The translations under genes were made by a program, and so were the position numbers. From an uncultured Eubacteriales bacterium (GTDB lineage: Bacteria; Bacillota; Clostridia; Oscillospirales; Oscillospiraceae), in the NCBI GenBank assembly GCA_900549865.1, contig URPU01000096.1:1-7682 (forward strand): DNA of 7,682 bases, given 5' to 3'. Below, piece after piece: positions 1 to 5,225 of this stretch (its first letter is position 1; each line of letters opens with the position of its first letter). Under the pieces are notes generated by a model that was not told the origin of the DNA, did no database searches, and was given only the letters and a program-made list of their open reading frames with translations.

Positions 1-57
1 AGAACGCAGCGAAGCTTTCTCGAAAAAGTGGTAAAGCCACTTTTTCGACAGTCTCTG
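1..57 (-). repeat. Dispersed hairpin repeat, copy A
   Basis: Read on the minus strand, this segment matches positions 5065-5121 of the plus strand at 54 of 57 bases; the differences are at 4, 31-side loop position 32 and position 29 of this copy. Its core is a perfect 12-bp stem, arms 20-31 and 37-48, with a five-base loop at 32-36. The copy may continue beyond the left edge of the window, so its true length is unknown. It lies downstream of serS in the transcript sense, but the stem is not followed by a clean U-tract, so it is better described as an intergenic repeat element than as a simple terminator. No ORF is present in it; it resembles REP or MITE-type elements in form only. Confidence 0.85.
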
Positions 58-84
58 GCAATGACATATCTATATGTCATTGCC
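57..84. other. Perfect 12-bp hairpin next to repeat copy A
   Basis: Arms 57-68 and 73-84 are exact reverse complements around the four-base loop at 69-72. The hairpin abuts repeat copy A directly but is not present beside copy B. It lies 46 bases past the serS stop on the minus strand. It could stabilise or end the serS transcript, although no T-run follows on that strand. A weaker bulged stem (98-104 with 111-118) lies between it and the serS stop. Confidence 0.7.
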
Positions 85-129
85 GGGGGATTGGCCTGAG
101 TTCCTGCGGCGGAAACTCTCCTTAAACCA

Positions 130-1434
130 TCACTTCTTCGGAACGAGAACTTCCGTGCCGCCCATGTAGGGGCGCAGGACTTCCGGAATGGTGACGCTGC
201 CGTCGGCCTGAAGGTGGTTCTCAAGGAAGGCGATGAGCATACGCGGCGGCGCGACGACGGTGTTGTTGAGTGTGTGCGGCAGGTACATCTTGCCGTCTGC
301 GCCCTTGACGCGCATTTTCAACCTGCGCGCCTGCGCATCGCCGAGATTGGAGCAGGAGCACACCTCAAAGTACTTCTTTTGTCTGGGCGACCATGCCTCA
401 ATGTCGCAGGACTTGACCTTGAGGTCGGCCAGATCGCCGGAGCAGCACTCAAGCTGACGCACGGGTATCTCCATGCTGCGGAAAAGCTCCACGGAGAAGC
501 GCCACATCTTCTCGTACCAGTCCATGGAGTCCTCAGGACGGCACACGACTATCATTTCCTGCTTTTCAAACTGATGTATGCGGTATACGCCGCGCTCCTC
601 TATGCCGTGCGCGCCCTTCTCCTTGCGGAAGCACGGGGAATAGCTCGTCAGGGTCTGCGGCAGGGATTCCTCGGGGATTATCTGGTCGATGAACTTGCCT
701 ATCATGGAATGCTCGCTCGTGCCGATGAGATAGAGATCCTCTCCCTCTATCTTGTACATCATCGCGTCCATGTCGGTCTGGCTCATGACGCCCTCGACAA
801 CGTTGCCGTGTATCATGAACGGCGGGATGCAGTAGATGAAGCCCTTGTTTATCATGAAGTCGCGTGCGTAGGCCAGCACGGCGGAGTGCAGACGCGCGAT
901 GTCGCCCATGAGATAGTAGAAGCCGTTGCCGGAGACGCGGCCGGCCGCATCCATGTCCACGCCGTTGAAGCTCTCCATTATCTCGGTGTGATAGGGTATC
1001 TCAAAATCGGGCACAACGGGCTCACCGAAGCGCTGGACTTCGACGTTATGGCTGTCGTCCGGGCCAATGGGCACGGAGGGGTCGATTATATTGGGAATGT
1101 TGAGCATGATGGTGCGGATGCGTGCGGCGTACTGCTCCTCAAGCGCTTCAAGCTCCGCAAGGCGGTCGGCGTTCTTCTTCACCTGCGCCTTTATCGCCTC
1201 GGCCTCCGCGACCTTGGACGGATCCTTCTTCGCCTGCCCCATGAGCATGCCTATCTGCTTGGAAAGCGTATTGCGGCTTGCGCGAAGCTCGCTCGCCTCG
1301 GTTATGGCCGCGCGGTTCTTCTCGTCCAGCTCCAGCACCTCATCCACCAGCGGCAGCTTCGCGTCCTGAAACTTCTTCTTTATGTTCTCCTTGACTATCT
1401 CGGGGTTCTCTCTCACAAAACGTATATCCAGCAT
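130..1434 (-). CDS. serS: Seryl-tRNA synthetase
   Basis: This enzyme charges tRNA-Ser (and tRNA-Sec) with serine in the cytoplasm, using ATP. The 434-residue product has the family's usual length. Residues about 1-110 form the N-terminal tRNA-binding helical arm, rich in Lys, Glu and Ala. The class II core follows: TSE at 239-241, motif 2 starting with CFRKE at 268-272, HQFEKQE at 287-293, the SCSNLGDAQARR segment near 360-371, and motif 3 starting with HTLN at 387-390 and containing Arg398. Motifs 2 and 3 depart from the common bacterial wording (EKGAHGIEERG rather than an EAGAAGRDTRG-like string; HTLNNTVVAPPR rather than HTLNGSGLAxGR), so this may be a distinct SerRS lineage. The ATG at 1434 lacks a recognisable SD, only an A-rich stretch, and lies eight bases after a stop codon in a possible upstream reading frame, suggesting coupling. 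No T-box motif is visible upstream. The stop is TGA. Confidence 0.96.
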   Translation of the reverse strand: MLDIRFVRENPEIVKENIKKKFQDAKLPLVDEVLELDEKNRAAITEASELRASRNTLSKQIGMLMGQAKKDPSKVAEAEAIKAQVKKNADRLAELEALEEQYAARIRTIMLNIPNIIDPSVPIGPDDSHNVEVQRFGEPVVPDFEIPYHTEIMESFNGVDMDAAGRVSGNGFYYLMGDIARLHSAVLAYARDFMINKGFIYCIPPFMIHGNVVEGVMSQTDMDAMMYKIEGEDLYLIGTSEHSMIGKFIDQIIPEESLPQTLTSYSPCFRKEKGAHGIEERGVYRIHQFEKQEMIVVCRPEDSMDWYEKMWRFSVELFRSMEIPVRQLECCSGDLADLKVKSCDIEAWSPRQKKYFEVCSCSNLGDAQARRLKMRVKGADGKMYLPHTLNNTVVAPPRMLIAFLENHLQADGSVTIPEVLRPYMGGTEVLVPKK

Positions 1435-1442
1435 AATTTTTT

Positions 1443-1595
1443 TTACAGCTTTTCAAATTTTATAACTTGTTCTGGCTTGATCCTTTCCTGCAATACTTCC
1501 TCATCCTCGCTTGAGATACACAAAGTATCCCTGCGCTCGGATTCATCGTATTGCAGAAAAATCTCTTCGCCATAACGGCGTTATAAAATTCTCAA
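1443..1595 (-). pseudogene. Possible decayed small ORF or leader peptide upstream of serS
   Basis: On the minus strand an SD-like AAGGAG (plus 1606-1611) is followed after ten bases by a TTG (1593-1595) that opens MRIL and then an in-frame TAA (1581-1583). The same frame then stays open for 45 codons to a TAA at 1443-1445. The translated tail looks protein-like, with acidic and Glu/Lys-rich stretches such as SSEDEEVLQERIKPEQ, and it ends eight bases before the serS ATG, which has no SD of its own. Without the internal stop it would be a 50-residue protein. It may be a small gene inactivated by a nonsense mutation, a shorter peptide started at an internal TTG near 1522, or chance within a structured leader. 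I do not recognise the protein. Confidence 0.3.
1484..1560 (-). promoter_or_regulatory. Stem-rich leader element of serS
   Basis: On the minus strand the 13-base arms at 1548-1560 and 1484-1496 pair fully with one G-U. Inside them, in register, lie further short pairings: ATCC with GGAT, CGC with GCG, and an apical 5-bp stem (1525-1529 with 1515-1519) closing a five-base loop. About 25 base pairs fit in 77 bases. The element is some 50 bases upstream of the serS start. It lacks the AGGGTGGNACCGCG-type T-box signature, so it is not a recognisable T-box. It could be a cis-regulator, a processing site or a repeat hairpin. It overlaps the possible small ORF. Confidence 0.45.
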
Positions 1596-1643
1596 ATGCT
1601 GTATTCTCCTTCTTTTATATATTTTTGTAGTTTTATTTTATTA

Positions 1644-1649
1644 ATTATA
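1644..1649 (-). promoter_or_regulatory. Possible serS -10 box
   Basis: An exact TATAAT on the minus strand lies in an AT-rich stretch about 33 bases upstream of the AAGGAG of the leader ORF. No convincing -35 hexamer is seen at 16-18 bases, so this is weak. If real, it would give serS a transcript separate from parAB with a leader of about 200 bases. Confidence 0.25.
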
Positions 1650-1703
1650 ATTTATAGGTATGCGTATCTGCGCATTGACTGTCAGCTTTTTGCTCTTATT
1701 GTA

Positions 1704-1725
1704 CCGGCGGTATACATCCCGCCGG
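1704..1725 (-). terminator. Weak hairpin after parB
   Basis: Arms 1704-1710 and 1719-1725 (CCGGCGG with CCGCCGG) form a perfect 7-bp GC stem with an eight-base loop, starting seven bases after the parB stop. On the minus strand no T-run follows, so it may pause, protect or only partly end the parAB transcript. The rest of the 298-base parB/serS spacer holds the serS leader features. Confidence 0.35.
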
Positions 1726-1732
1726 GAAGGCG

Positions 1733-2605
1733 TTATTTTTTCAGGGATTTGAGCTGGTCTATCAGCGCTTCTCTGTCGTCGCTGCCGTAGAACTCAAGCT
1801 CTATCTTTCCCGTCTTTTTCCCGTCGGTGAGCTGCACCTTCCTGCCGAGAAGCGCCGACAGCTCCTTTGATATCTCCGCGGCGTAGTCCACCGTGAGGCC
1901 GCCGGGCTGCTTTGCCTGCGGCGCGGCGGACGGCTTCTGCATCCGCGCGGCCAGCTCCTCCGTCTTTCTCACGGAGAGGGAGCGGTTTATCACCTCGTTT
2001 GCCGCGTCGAGCTGCTTCTTCTCATCCGCTATCGGCACGAGCGCCCGCGCGTGCCCGGCGGAAAGACTCCCCTTTTCGACAAGCTCCAGCACGCCCTCCG
2101 ACAGCGACAGCAGCCGCAGCGAATTCGTTATCGCCGGGCGTGAGCGTCCCACGCTCTTTGCCGCCTCGTCCTGCGTCATGCCGTACACGTCGATAAGCGT
2201 CTTATAGCCCTTCGCTTCCTCTATCGGATTCAGATCCTCCCTCTGGAGGTTTTCCACCAGCGCAAGCTCTGCCGTGCGCCTGTCGTCGGCCTCTATCACC
2301 CGCACGGGTATCTCGCTCAGTCCCGCAAGGCGGCTTGCACGCCAGCGGCGTTCTCCCGCAATTATCTGATAGTACCCGGAGTCGAGCTTTCTCACCACGA
2401 TGGGCTGGATAAGCCCGAACTGCGCGATGGAATCGGCCAGCTCCTGCAATGCCGCCTCGTCAAAATACTCGCGGGGCTGCTCCCGCCTCGGCTCCACCTT
2501 CGTTATGGGCAGAGTTATAAGCTCTGATTCGGCCTCGTCGAAGCTGTCCTCGCCAAACAGCACGCCCAGCCCCGTGCCAAGGCCCTTTTTCTCCTTTGCC
2601 GCCAT
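1733..2605 (-). CDS. parB: Chromosome-partitioning protein ParB (Spo0J family)
   Basis: ParB is a CTP-dependent DNA clamp that loads at parS, spreads along origin-proximal DNA and recruits condensin while stimulating ParA ATPase. The 290-residue product begins MAAKEKKGLGTGLG, a typical ParB opening. The N-terminal CTPase domain shows GERRWRA (about 84-90) and ENLQRED (118-124), the two signature boxes. A helix-turn-helix follows (about 143-168, MTQDEAAKSVGRSRPAITNS), then a low-complexity Pro/Ala/Gln linker and a C-terminal dimerisation domain (about 238-290). I chose the ATG at 2605 because an AAGGAG lies six bases upstream; the longer frame from 2641 would overlap parA by 20 bases and adds residues unlike the family. 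It follows parA by 16 bases, so the two are one operon. Confidence 0.97.
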   Translation of the reverse strand: MAAKEKKGLGTGLGVLFGEDSFDEAESELITLPITKVEPRREQPREYFDEAALQELADSIAQFGLIQPIVVRKLDSGYYQIIAGERRWRASRLAGLSEIPVRVIEADDRRTAELALVENLQREDLNPIEEAKGYKTLIDVYGMTQDEAAKSVGRSRPAITNSLRLLSLSEGVLELVEKGSLSAGHARALVPIADEKKQLDAANEVINRSLSVRKTEELAARMQKPSAAPQAKQPGGLTVDYAAEISKELSALLGRKVQLTDGKKTGKIELEFYGSDDREALIDQLKSLKK

Positions 2606-2621
2606 TTGATGCTCCTTTGCT

Positions 2622-3380
2622 TTAGTTTTCGTTTCTCGCAATGAATTCGCGTGCCAGCTCCATATATGCCCGGCTGCCCTTGTTGAACTTGTCGTAGACT
2701 ATGCCCGGCAGACCGTGACTCGGCGCTTCGGACAGGCGTATCGAGCGCGGTATCACCGTGTCGTAGACCTTGCCCTCAAGATACTTCCTCAGCTCCGCCG
2801 CGACCTGTGAGGTGAGGTTTGCTCGCGCATCGTACATCGTCAGGACTATCCCCTCGACCTCAAGGCGCTTGTTCAGACGCTTTTTGCACATTTTTATGCT
2901 CGTCACAAGGTCCGCTATCCCCTCCAGCGCGTAATATTCGCACTGCATCGGAATGAGCACGCTGTCCGCCGCAACAAGGGCGTTGACGGTCAGAAGCTCC
3001 AGCGACGGGGGGCAGTCTATAAATATATAGTCGTACTCGCTGTAGAGAGTCATCAGGGCGTTTTTCATCACGTATTCGCGCGCCTGCGCGCCGATAAGCT
3101 CCACCGACGCGGCGGCAAGCTCCTTGCTTGCCGGAATGACATCGCCGCTTTCCGTGTGCACGACGCATTCCGCCGCGGTCGCCTCGTTTATCAGCATGTC
3201 GTATGTATTTGGGCGCGTGCTCTTCGCCACGCCCATGCCGGTACTGGCGTTTCCCTGCGGGTCGCCGTCTACAAGCAGGACGCGCTTCCCAAGCTGATTC
3301 AGGGCCGCGCTGAGATTCACGCAGGTCGTCGTTTTGCCGACGCCGCCCTTCTGGTTTGCCACCGCAATTATTTTCGCCAT
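2622..3380 (-). CDS. parA: Chromosome-partitioning ATPase ParA (Soj family)
   Basis: ParA is a deviant Walker ATPase that binds DNA as an ATP dimer and, with ParB-parS, drives origin segregation; in Bacillus the homologue Soj also controls DnaA. The 252 residues match the chromosomal short form with no extra N-terminal HTH domain. The deviant Walker A KGGVGKTT is at 11-18 with the signature Lys, DGDPQGN is at 38-44 (switch I), and the Walker B region YIFIDCPPS spans 118-126. The start ATG has GGGAG seven bases upstream. A strong promoter and two parS sites lie directly upstream. The gene is first in the parAB operon. Confidence 0.97.
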   Translation of the reverse strand: MAKIIAVANQKGGVGKTTTCVNLSAALNQLGKRVLLVDGDPQGNASTGMGVAKSTRPNTYDMLINEATAAECVVHTESGDVIPASKELAAASVELIGAQAREYVMKNALMTLYSEYDYIFIDCPPSLELLTVNALVAADSVLIPMQCEYYALEGIADLVTSIKMCKKRLNKRLEVEGIVLTMYDARANLTSQVAAELRKYLEGKVYDTVIPRSIRLSEAPSHGLPGIVYDKFNKGSRAYMELAREFIARNEN

Positions 3381-3428
3381 ATCTTCACTCCCGCCTGTTT
3401 ATATGTCTTTTACATTTACACTCGTGGT

Positions 3429-3457
3429 ATTATATCAGTATTGTCTTCACATTTCAA
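3429..3457 (-). promoter_or_regulatory. Sigma-A promoter of parAB
   Basis: On the minus strand TTGAAA (3452-3457) and an exact TATAAT (3429-3434) are separated by 17 bases, with a TG one base before the -10, the extended -10 form. The transcript would start near 3422, about 40 bases before the parA ATG. The nearest parS site is 28 bases upstream of the -35, so ParB bound and spread there could repress its own operon. Confidence 0.8.
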
Positions 3458-3485
3458 TGTTGTTGTGCTGTTAATATAAAAATTT

Positions 3486-3501
3486 TGTTTCACGTGAAAC
3501 A
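3486..3501. promoter_or_regulatory. parS: parS centromere site 1
   Basis: TGTTTCACGTGAAACA is a perfect 16-bp palindrome identical to the chromosomal parS consensus of Firmicutes. It is bound by the ParB encoded next to it. It lies between gpr and the parAB promoter. Confidence 0.98.
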
Positions 3502-3523
3502 TTTCTGAGAAATGCATGAACGA

Positions 3524-3539
3524 TGTTTCACGTGAAACA
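3524..3539. promoter_or_regulatory. parS: parS centromere site 2
   Basis: A second exact copy of the 16-bp parS palindrome, extended by one matching pair to 18 bp (3523-3540). It lies 38 bases from site 1, start to start, and ends 11 bases past the gpr stop. The 22 bases between the sites contain a smaller palindrome at 3501-3513 (ATTTCT-G-AGAAAT). Confidence 0.98.
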
Positions 3540-3550
3540 TCGCCGCACGG

Positions 3551-4399
3551 CTAACCGACAAGCATGTCGATGTCCTCCACGGTCAGACCCGGATGCAGCG
3601 CAAGGTCGATGCCGTAACCGATGAGCCGCCCGGCACAGCGCACCAGACTGTCTATCCCCCGCGGCGTCACGAACATTCCGCGCAGCTCATCACAGTCGGA
3701 AAAAGCGGAGGCGTCGATGACCGTCGGCACGCCGACCGCAATAACGGGCACGCCGAGATTCTCCGCCGACAGCATCTCCCTGTTGTTGCCGACGCCGGAG
3801 CCGGGCGCAATGCCGCTGCTGCACACCTGAATGCTTCGGCACAGCCCCGCAAGCTCAGACCCGGCGAGGGCGTCCACGGCAATGACCAGCGCGGGCTTCA
3901 ATTCATCGCAGAGAGAGCGTATCTGTACGGCGCTCTCCACGCCTGTCGTGCCGAGGACACCCGTGCGGCAGAGGGCCGTGTCGATGAAGCCCGCAAACTC
4001 CGCCGGGGAGGACGCCTTCAAATGCCGCGTGACGAGTATGCTGGACGCGGCGAGGCTTCCAAGCGCATCCGGCGTGATGTCCGGATTGCCCAGCGCCGCA
4101 ATAAGGCACGAGGACACGCCCTCCCCGCCGCAGCGGCGGATAAGCTCCGCCACGGCCTGTGCCGCGTCGGAAAAGCTGCTGTCGCCGCGCTCAAAATGCG
4201 AACCGAGGGTGAGCGTGAAATACTGGCCCTGCGGCTTGCCGAGCGTGTCCGCCCCACGCCGATTGAGTATGTCCACGCAGACGACGCGGTGTCCGTGTAT
4301 AAGCTCCTCCCTTGCGCGTATGCCCTCCACCTCGCCAACGCCGGAAGAGAGCATGTCGCGCGCCTCGCTTGCAAGGTCTGTCCTGCCGTGCAGAAGCAT
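3551..4399 (-). CDS. gpr: Germination protease GPR (spore protease, family A25)
   Basis: GPR degrades small acid-soluble spore proteins during germination and is made in the forespore as a zymogen. The 282-residue product carries the family hallmarks: RTDLASEA near the N-terminus (6-13), GNPDITPDALG (104-114), GVLGTTGVES (147-156), VIAVDALAG (172-180), SSGIAPGSGVGNNRE (194-208) and GVPVIAVGVPTVIDA (216-230). By analogy with the aspartic-type catalytic residues of Bacillus GPR, Asp111 and Asp176 are the likely catalytic pair. Bacillus enzymes are near 370 residues; here the long segment after PTVIDA is reduced to about a dozen residues before VTPRGID. The pro-region before the RTD/LA processing site is also only eight residues. 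The start is supported by GGAGGT five bases upstream. A forespore promoter was not convincingly found. It is divergent from rpsT. Confidence 0.93.
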   Translation of the reverse strand: MLLHGRTDLASEARDMLSSGVGEVEGIRAREELIHGHRVVCVDILNRRGADTLGKPQGQYFTLTLGSHFERGDSSFSDAAQAVAELIRRCGGEGVSSCLIAALGNPDITPDALGSLAASSILVTRHLKASSPAEFAGFIDTALCRTGVLGTTGVESAVQIRSLCDELKPALVIAVDALAGSELAGLCRSIQVCSSGIAPGSGVGNNREMLSAENLGVPVIAVGVPTVIDASAFSDCDELRGMFVTPRGIDSLVRCAGRLIGYGIDLALHPGLTVEDIDMLVG

Positions 4400-4432
4400 A
4401 TGACACCTCCAGATAAAATTTCATTACCTAAC

Positions 4433-4448
4433 GGCGGCAGAAGCCGCC
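4433..4448 (-). other. Small GC hairpin in the gpr leader
   Basis: GGCGGC (4433-4438) and GCCGCC (4443-4448) form a perfect 6-bp stem with a four-base loop, about 23 bases upstream of the gpr SD. It may affect gpr mRNA stability or translation, but its short length makes chance plausible. Confidence 0.4.
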
Positions 4449-4556
4449 AGATGGCATAATTCAAAGCTTAGTATACCCAATATATTGTGGATTCAGCGCA
4501 GAAGAAAAAAGAAAGACCACAAATAAAAAATTCTTCGGATTTTTTTGAAAAACCCC

Positions 4557-4585
4557 TTGATTTTCAGTACGATATTTGCTATAAT
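4557..4585 (+). promoter_or_regulatory. Sigma-A promoter of rpsT
   Basis: TTGATT (4557-4562) and exact TATAAT (4580-4585) have a 17-base spacer and a TGC extended -10. The transcript would start near 4592, giving a leader of about 50 bases. The gpr/rpsT spacer upstream is AT-rich. Confidence 0.82.
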
Positions 4586-4641
4586 CTCTAAACGCGAGTT
4601 ATGTGTGACTCAATTTTATAGGAGGAGGTGGCGATTGAAAC

Positions 4642-4905
4642 ATGGCCAACATTAAATCTTCTGCCAAGAGGGACGAAAAGTCCAAGGAGCTCAGAGCAAA
4701 GAACCGCGCTGAGAAGACCGAGCTCAAGACCATGATTAAAAAGTTTGACGCAGCAGTTGCCGAAGGCAACCGTGACACAGCCGTCAGTGCCTATAAAGTT
4801 GCTGTTAAGACAGTTGACCGCGCGACCGGCAAGGGTTTGCTGCACAAGAACAATGCAGCACACAAGAAGTCCGCGATGGCTCACAAGCTCAACGAGATGG
4901 CTTGA
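4642..4905 (+). CDS. rpsT: 30S ribosomal protein S20
   Basis: S20 binds 16S rRNA early in small-subunit assembly. The 87-residue, Lys-rich product opens MANIKSSAKRDEKSKELRAK and ends with the conserved KGLLHKNNAAHKKSAMAHKL segment, both typical of the family, and length matches. An in-frame TGA at 4636-4638 excludes an upstream start, so ATG 4642 is the start. The AGGAGGTG (4623-4630) is strong but sits 11-12 bases away, longer than usual. The gene is a single transcription unit between its own promoter and terminator. It is divergent from gpr, an arrangement also seen in Bacillus subtilis. Confidence 0.98.
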   Translation: MANIKSSAKRDEKSKELRAKNRAEKTELKTMIKKFDAAVAEGNRDTAVSAYKVAVKTVDRATGKGLLHKNNAAHKKSAMAHKLNEMA

Positions 4906-4926
4906 GTTTTTTGAAATGGTAACGTG

Positions 4927-4953
4927 AACGGGATGCATTTGCATCCCGTTTTT
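4927..4953 (+). terminator. Rho-independent terminator of rpsT
   Basis: AACGGGATGC (4927-4936) pairs perfectly with 4941-4950 around an ATTT loop and runs into TTTTT (4949-4953). It begins 21 bases after the rpsT stop. Confidence 0.93.
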
Positions 4954-5006
4954 CGTTTGTGTGCTCTTACCCTCGGTTGACAAGAGCCATATTTATAATA
5001 CGCGGC

Positions 5007-5022
5007 CGGGTGATATCACCCG
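5007..5022. promoter_or_regulatory. Perfect 16-bp palindrome, possible operator
   Basis: CGGGTGATATCACCCG is fully self-complementary with no spacer. It sits ten bases upstream of the TTGACA at 5032 and eight bases after an exact TATAAT at 4994-4999. An eight-base direct repeat, TTGACAAG, lies on each side (4977-4984 and 5032-5039). The symmetry fits a dimeric repressor or activator site for the downstream lipid kinase unit, but no cognate regulator is encoded nearby. It does not work as a terminator because there is no loop or T-run. Confidence 0.45.
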
Positions 5023-5031
5023 ATTTGCCAC

Positions 5032-5060
5032 TTGACAAGGACGCCGCGCAAAGATAAATT
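5032..5060 (+). promoter_or_regulatory. Likely promoter of the lipid kinase unit
   Basis: An exact TTGACA (5032-5037) and TAAATT (5055-5060, four of six to consensus) are 17 bases apart. Transcription would begin close to the first base of repeat copy B, placing that hairpin in the 5' leader. The alternative TTGACA at 4977 with TATAAT at 4994 has only an 11-base spacer and is unlikely to work as such. Confidence 0.5.
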
Positions 5061-5064
5061 TAAA

Positions 5065-5121
5065 CAGAGACTGTCGAAAAAGTGGCTTTGCCGCTTTTTC
5101 GAGAAAGCTTCGCTGCGCTCT
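5065..5121 (+). repeat. Dispersed hairpin repeat, copy B
   Basis: This copy is inverted relative to positions 1-57 and differs at three positions. The 12-bp stem (5074-5085 with 5091-5102) is kept, with one change giving a G-U pair and the loop CTTTG. Retention of pairing despite substitution suggests that the folded form matters. It lies between rpsT and the lipid kinase; the surrounding 320 bases carry no gene but hold the operator-like palindromes and the promoter described here. Confidence 0.88.
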
Positions 5122-5130
5122 GCGCCTCTG

Positions 5131-5151
5131 TTGACCGCTGACAGCGGACAA
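5131..5151. promoter_or_regulatory. Near-perfect 21-bp palindrome in the lipid kinase leader
   Basis: TTG-A-CCGCTG (5131-5140) and CAGCGG-A-CAA (5142-5151) mirror each other around A5141 with one mismatched pair. As RNA it could only form a short stem, so a DNA-binding dimer site is at least as likely. It begins nine bases after repeat copy B and could be part of that element, since copy A is cut by the window edge on this side. Confidence 0.35.
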
Positions 5152-5225
5152 TTCGACGCTCACTCCGCGCGGCTTTTTTGACTGATACTTATGTTTAAAT
5201 AAAGATATAAATAGGAGGCGGACGC

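Noticed and set aside
214..1575. Long plus-strand frame across serS
   Set aside because: Antisense shadow of serS; the minus-strand product is a full synthetase and the plus frame has no recognisable domain.
1435..1732. T-box riboswitch for serS
   Set aside because: No AGGGTGGNACCGCG-like T-box sequence and no terminator just before the start codon.
4484..4492. DnaA-box-like TGTGGATTC in the gpr/rpsT spacer
   Set aside because: Single degenerate match (7 of 9) with no cluster, so not evidence for oriC.
4470..4495. Sigma-G-like promoter for gpr (TGAATC and TATACTA on the minus strand)
   Set aside because: The boxes resemble the forespore consensus but the spacer is about 14 bases rather than 17-18 and both boxes have mismatches.
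4525..4546. A-run, TTCG loop, T-run terminator-like hairpin
   Set aside because: It has a mismatch and only A-T pairs outside the loop-closing pairs, and lies between divergent promoters with no transcript to end.
4977..4999. Promoter made of TTGACA and TATAAT
   Set aside because: Both boxes are perfect but the spacer is 11 bases, too short for sigma-A.
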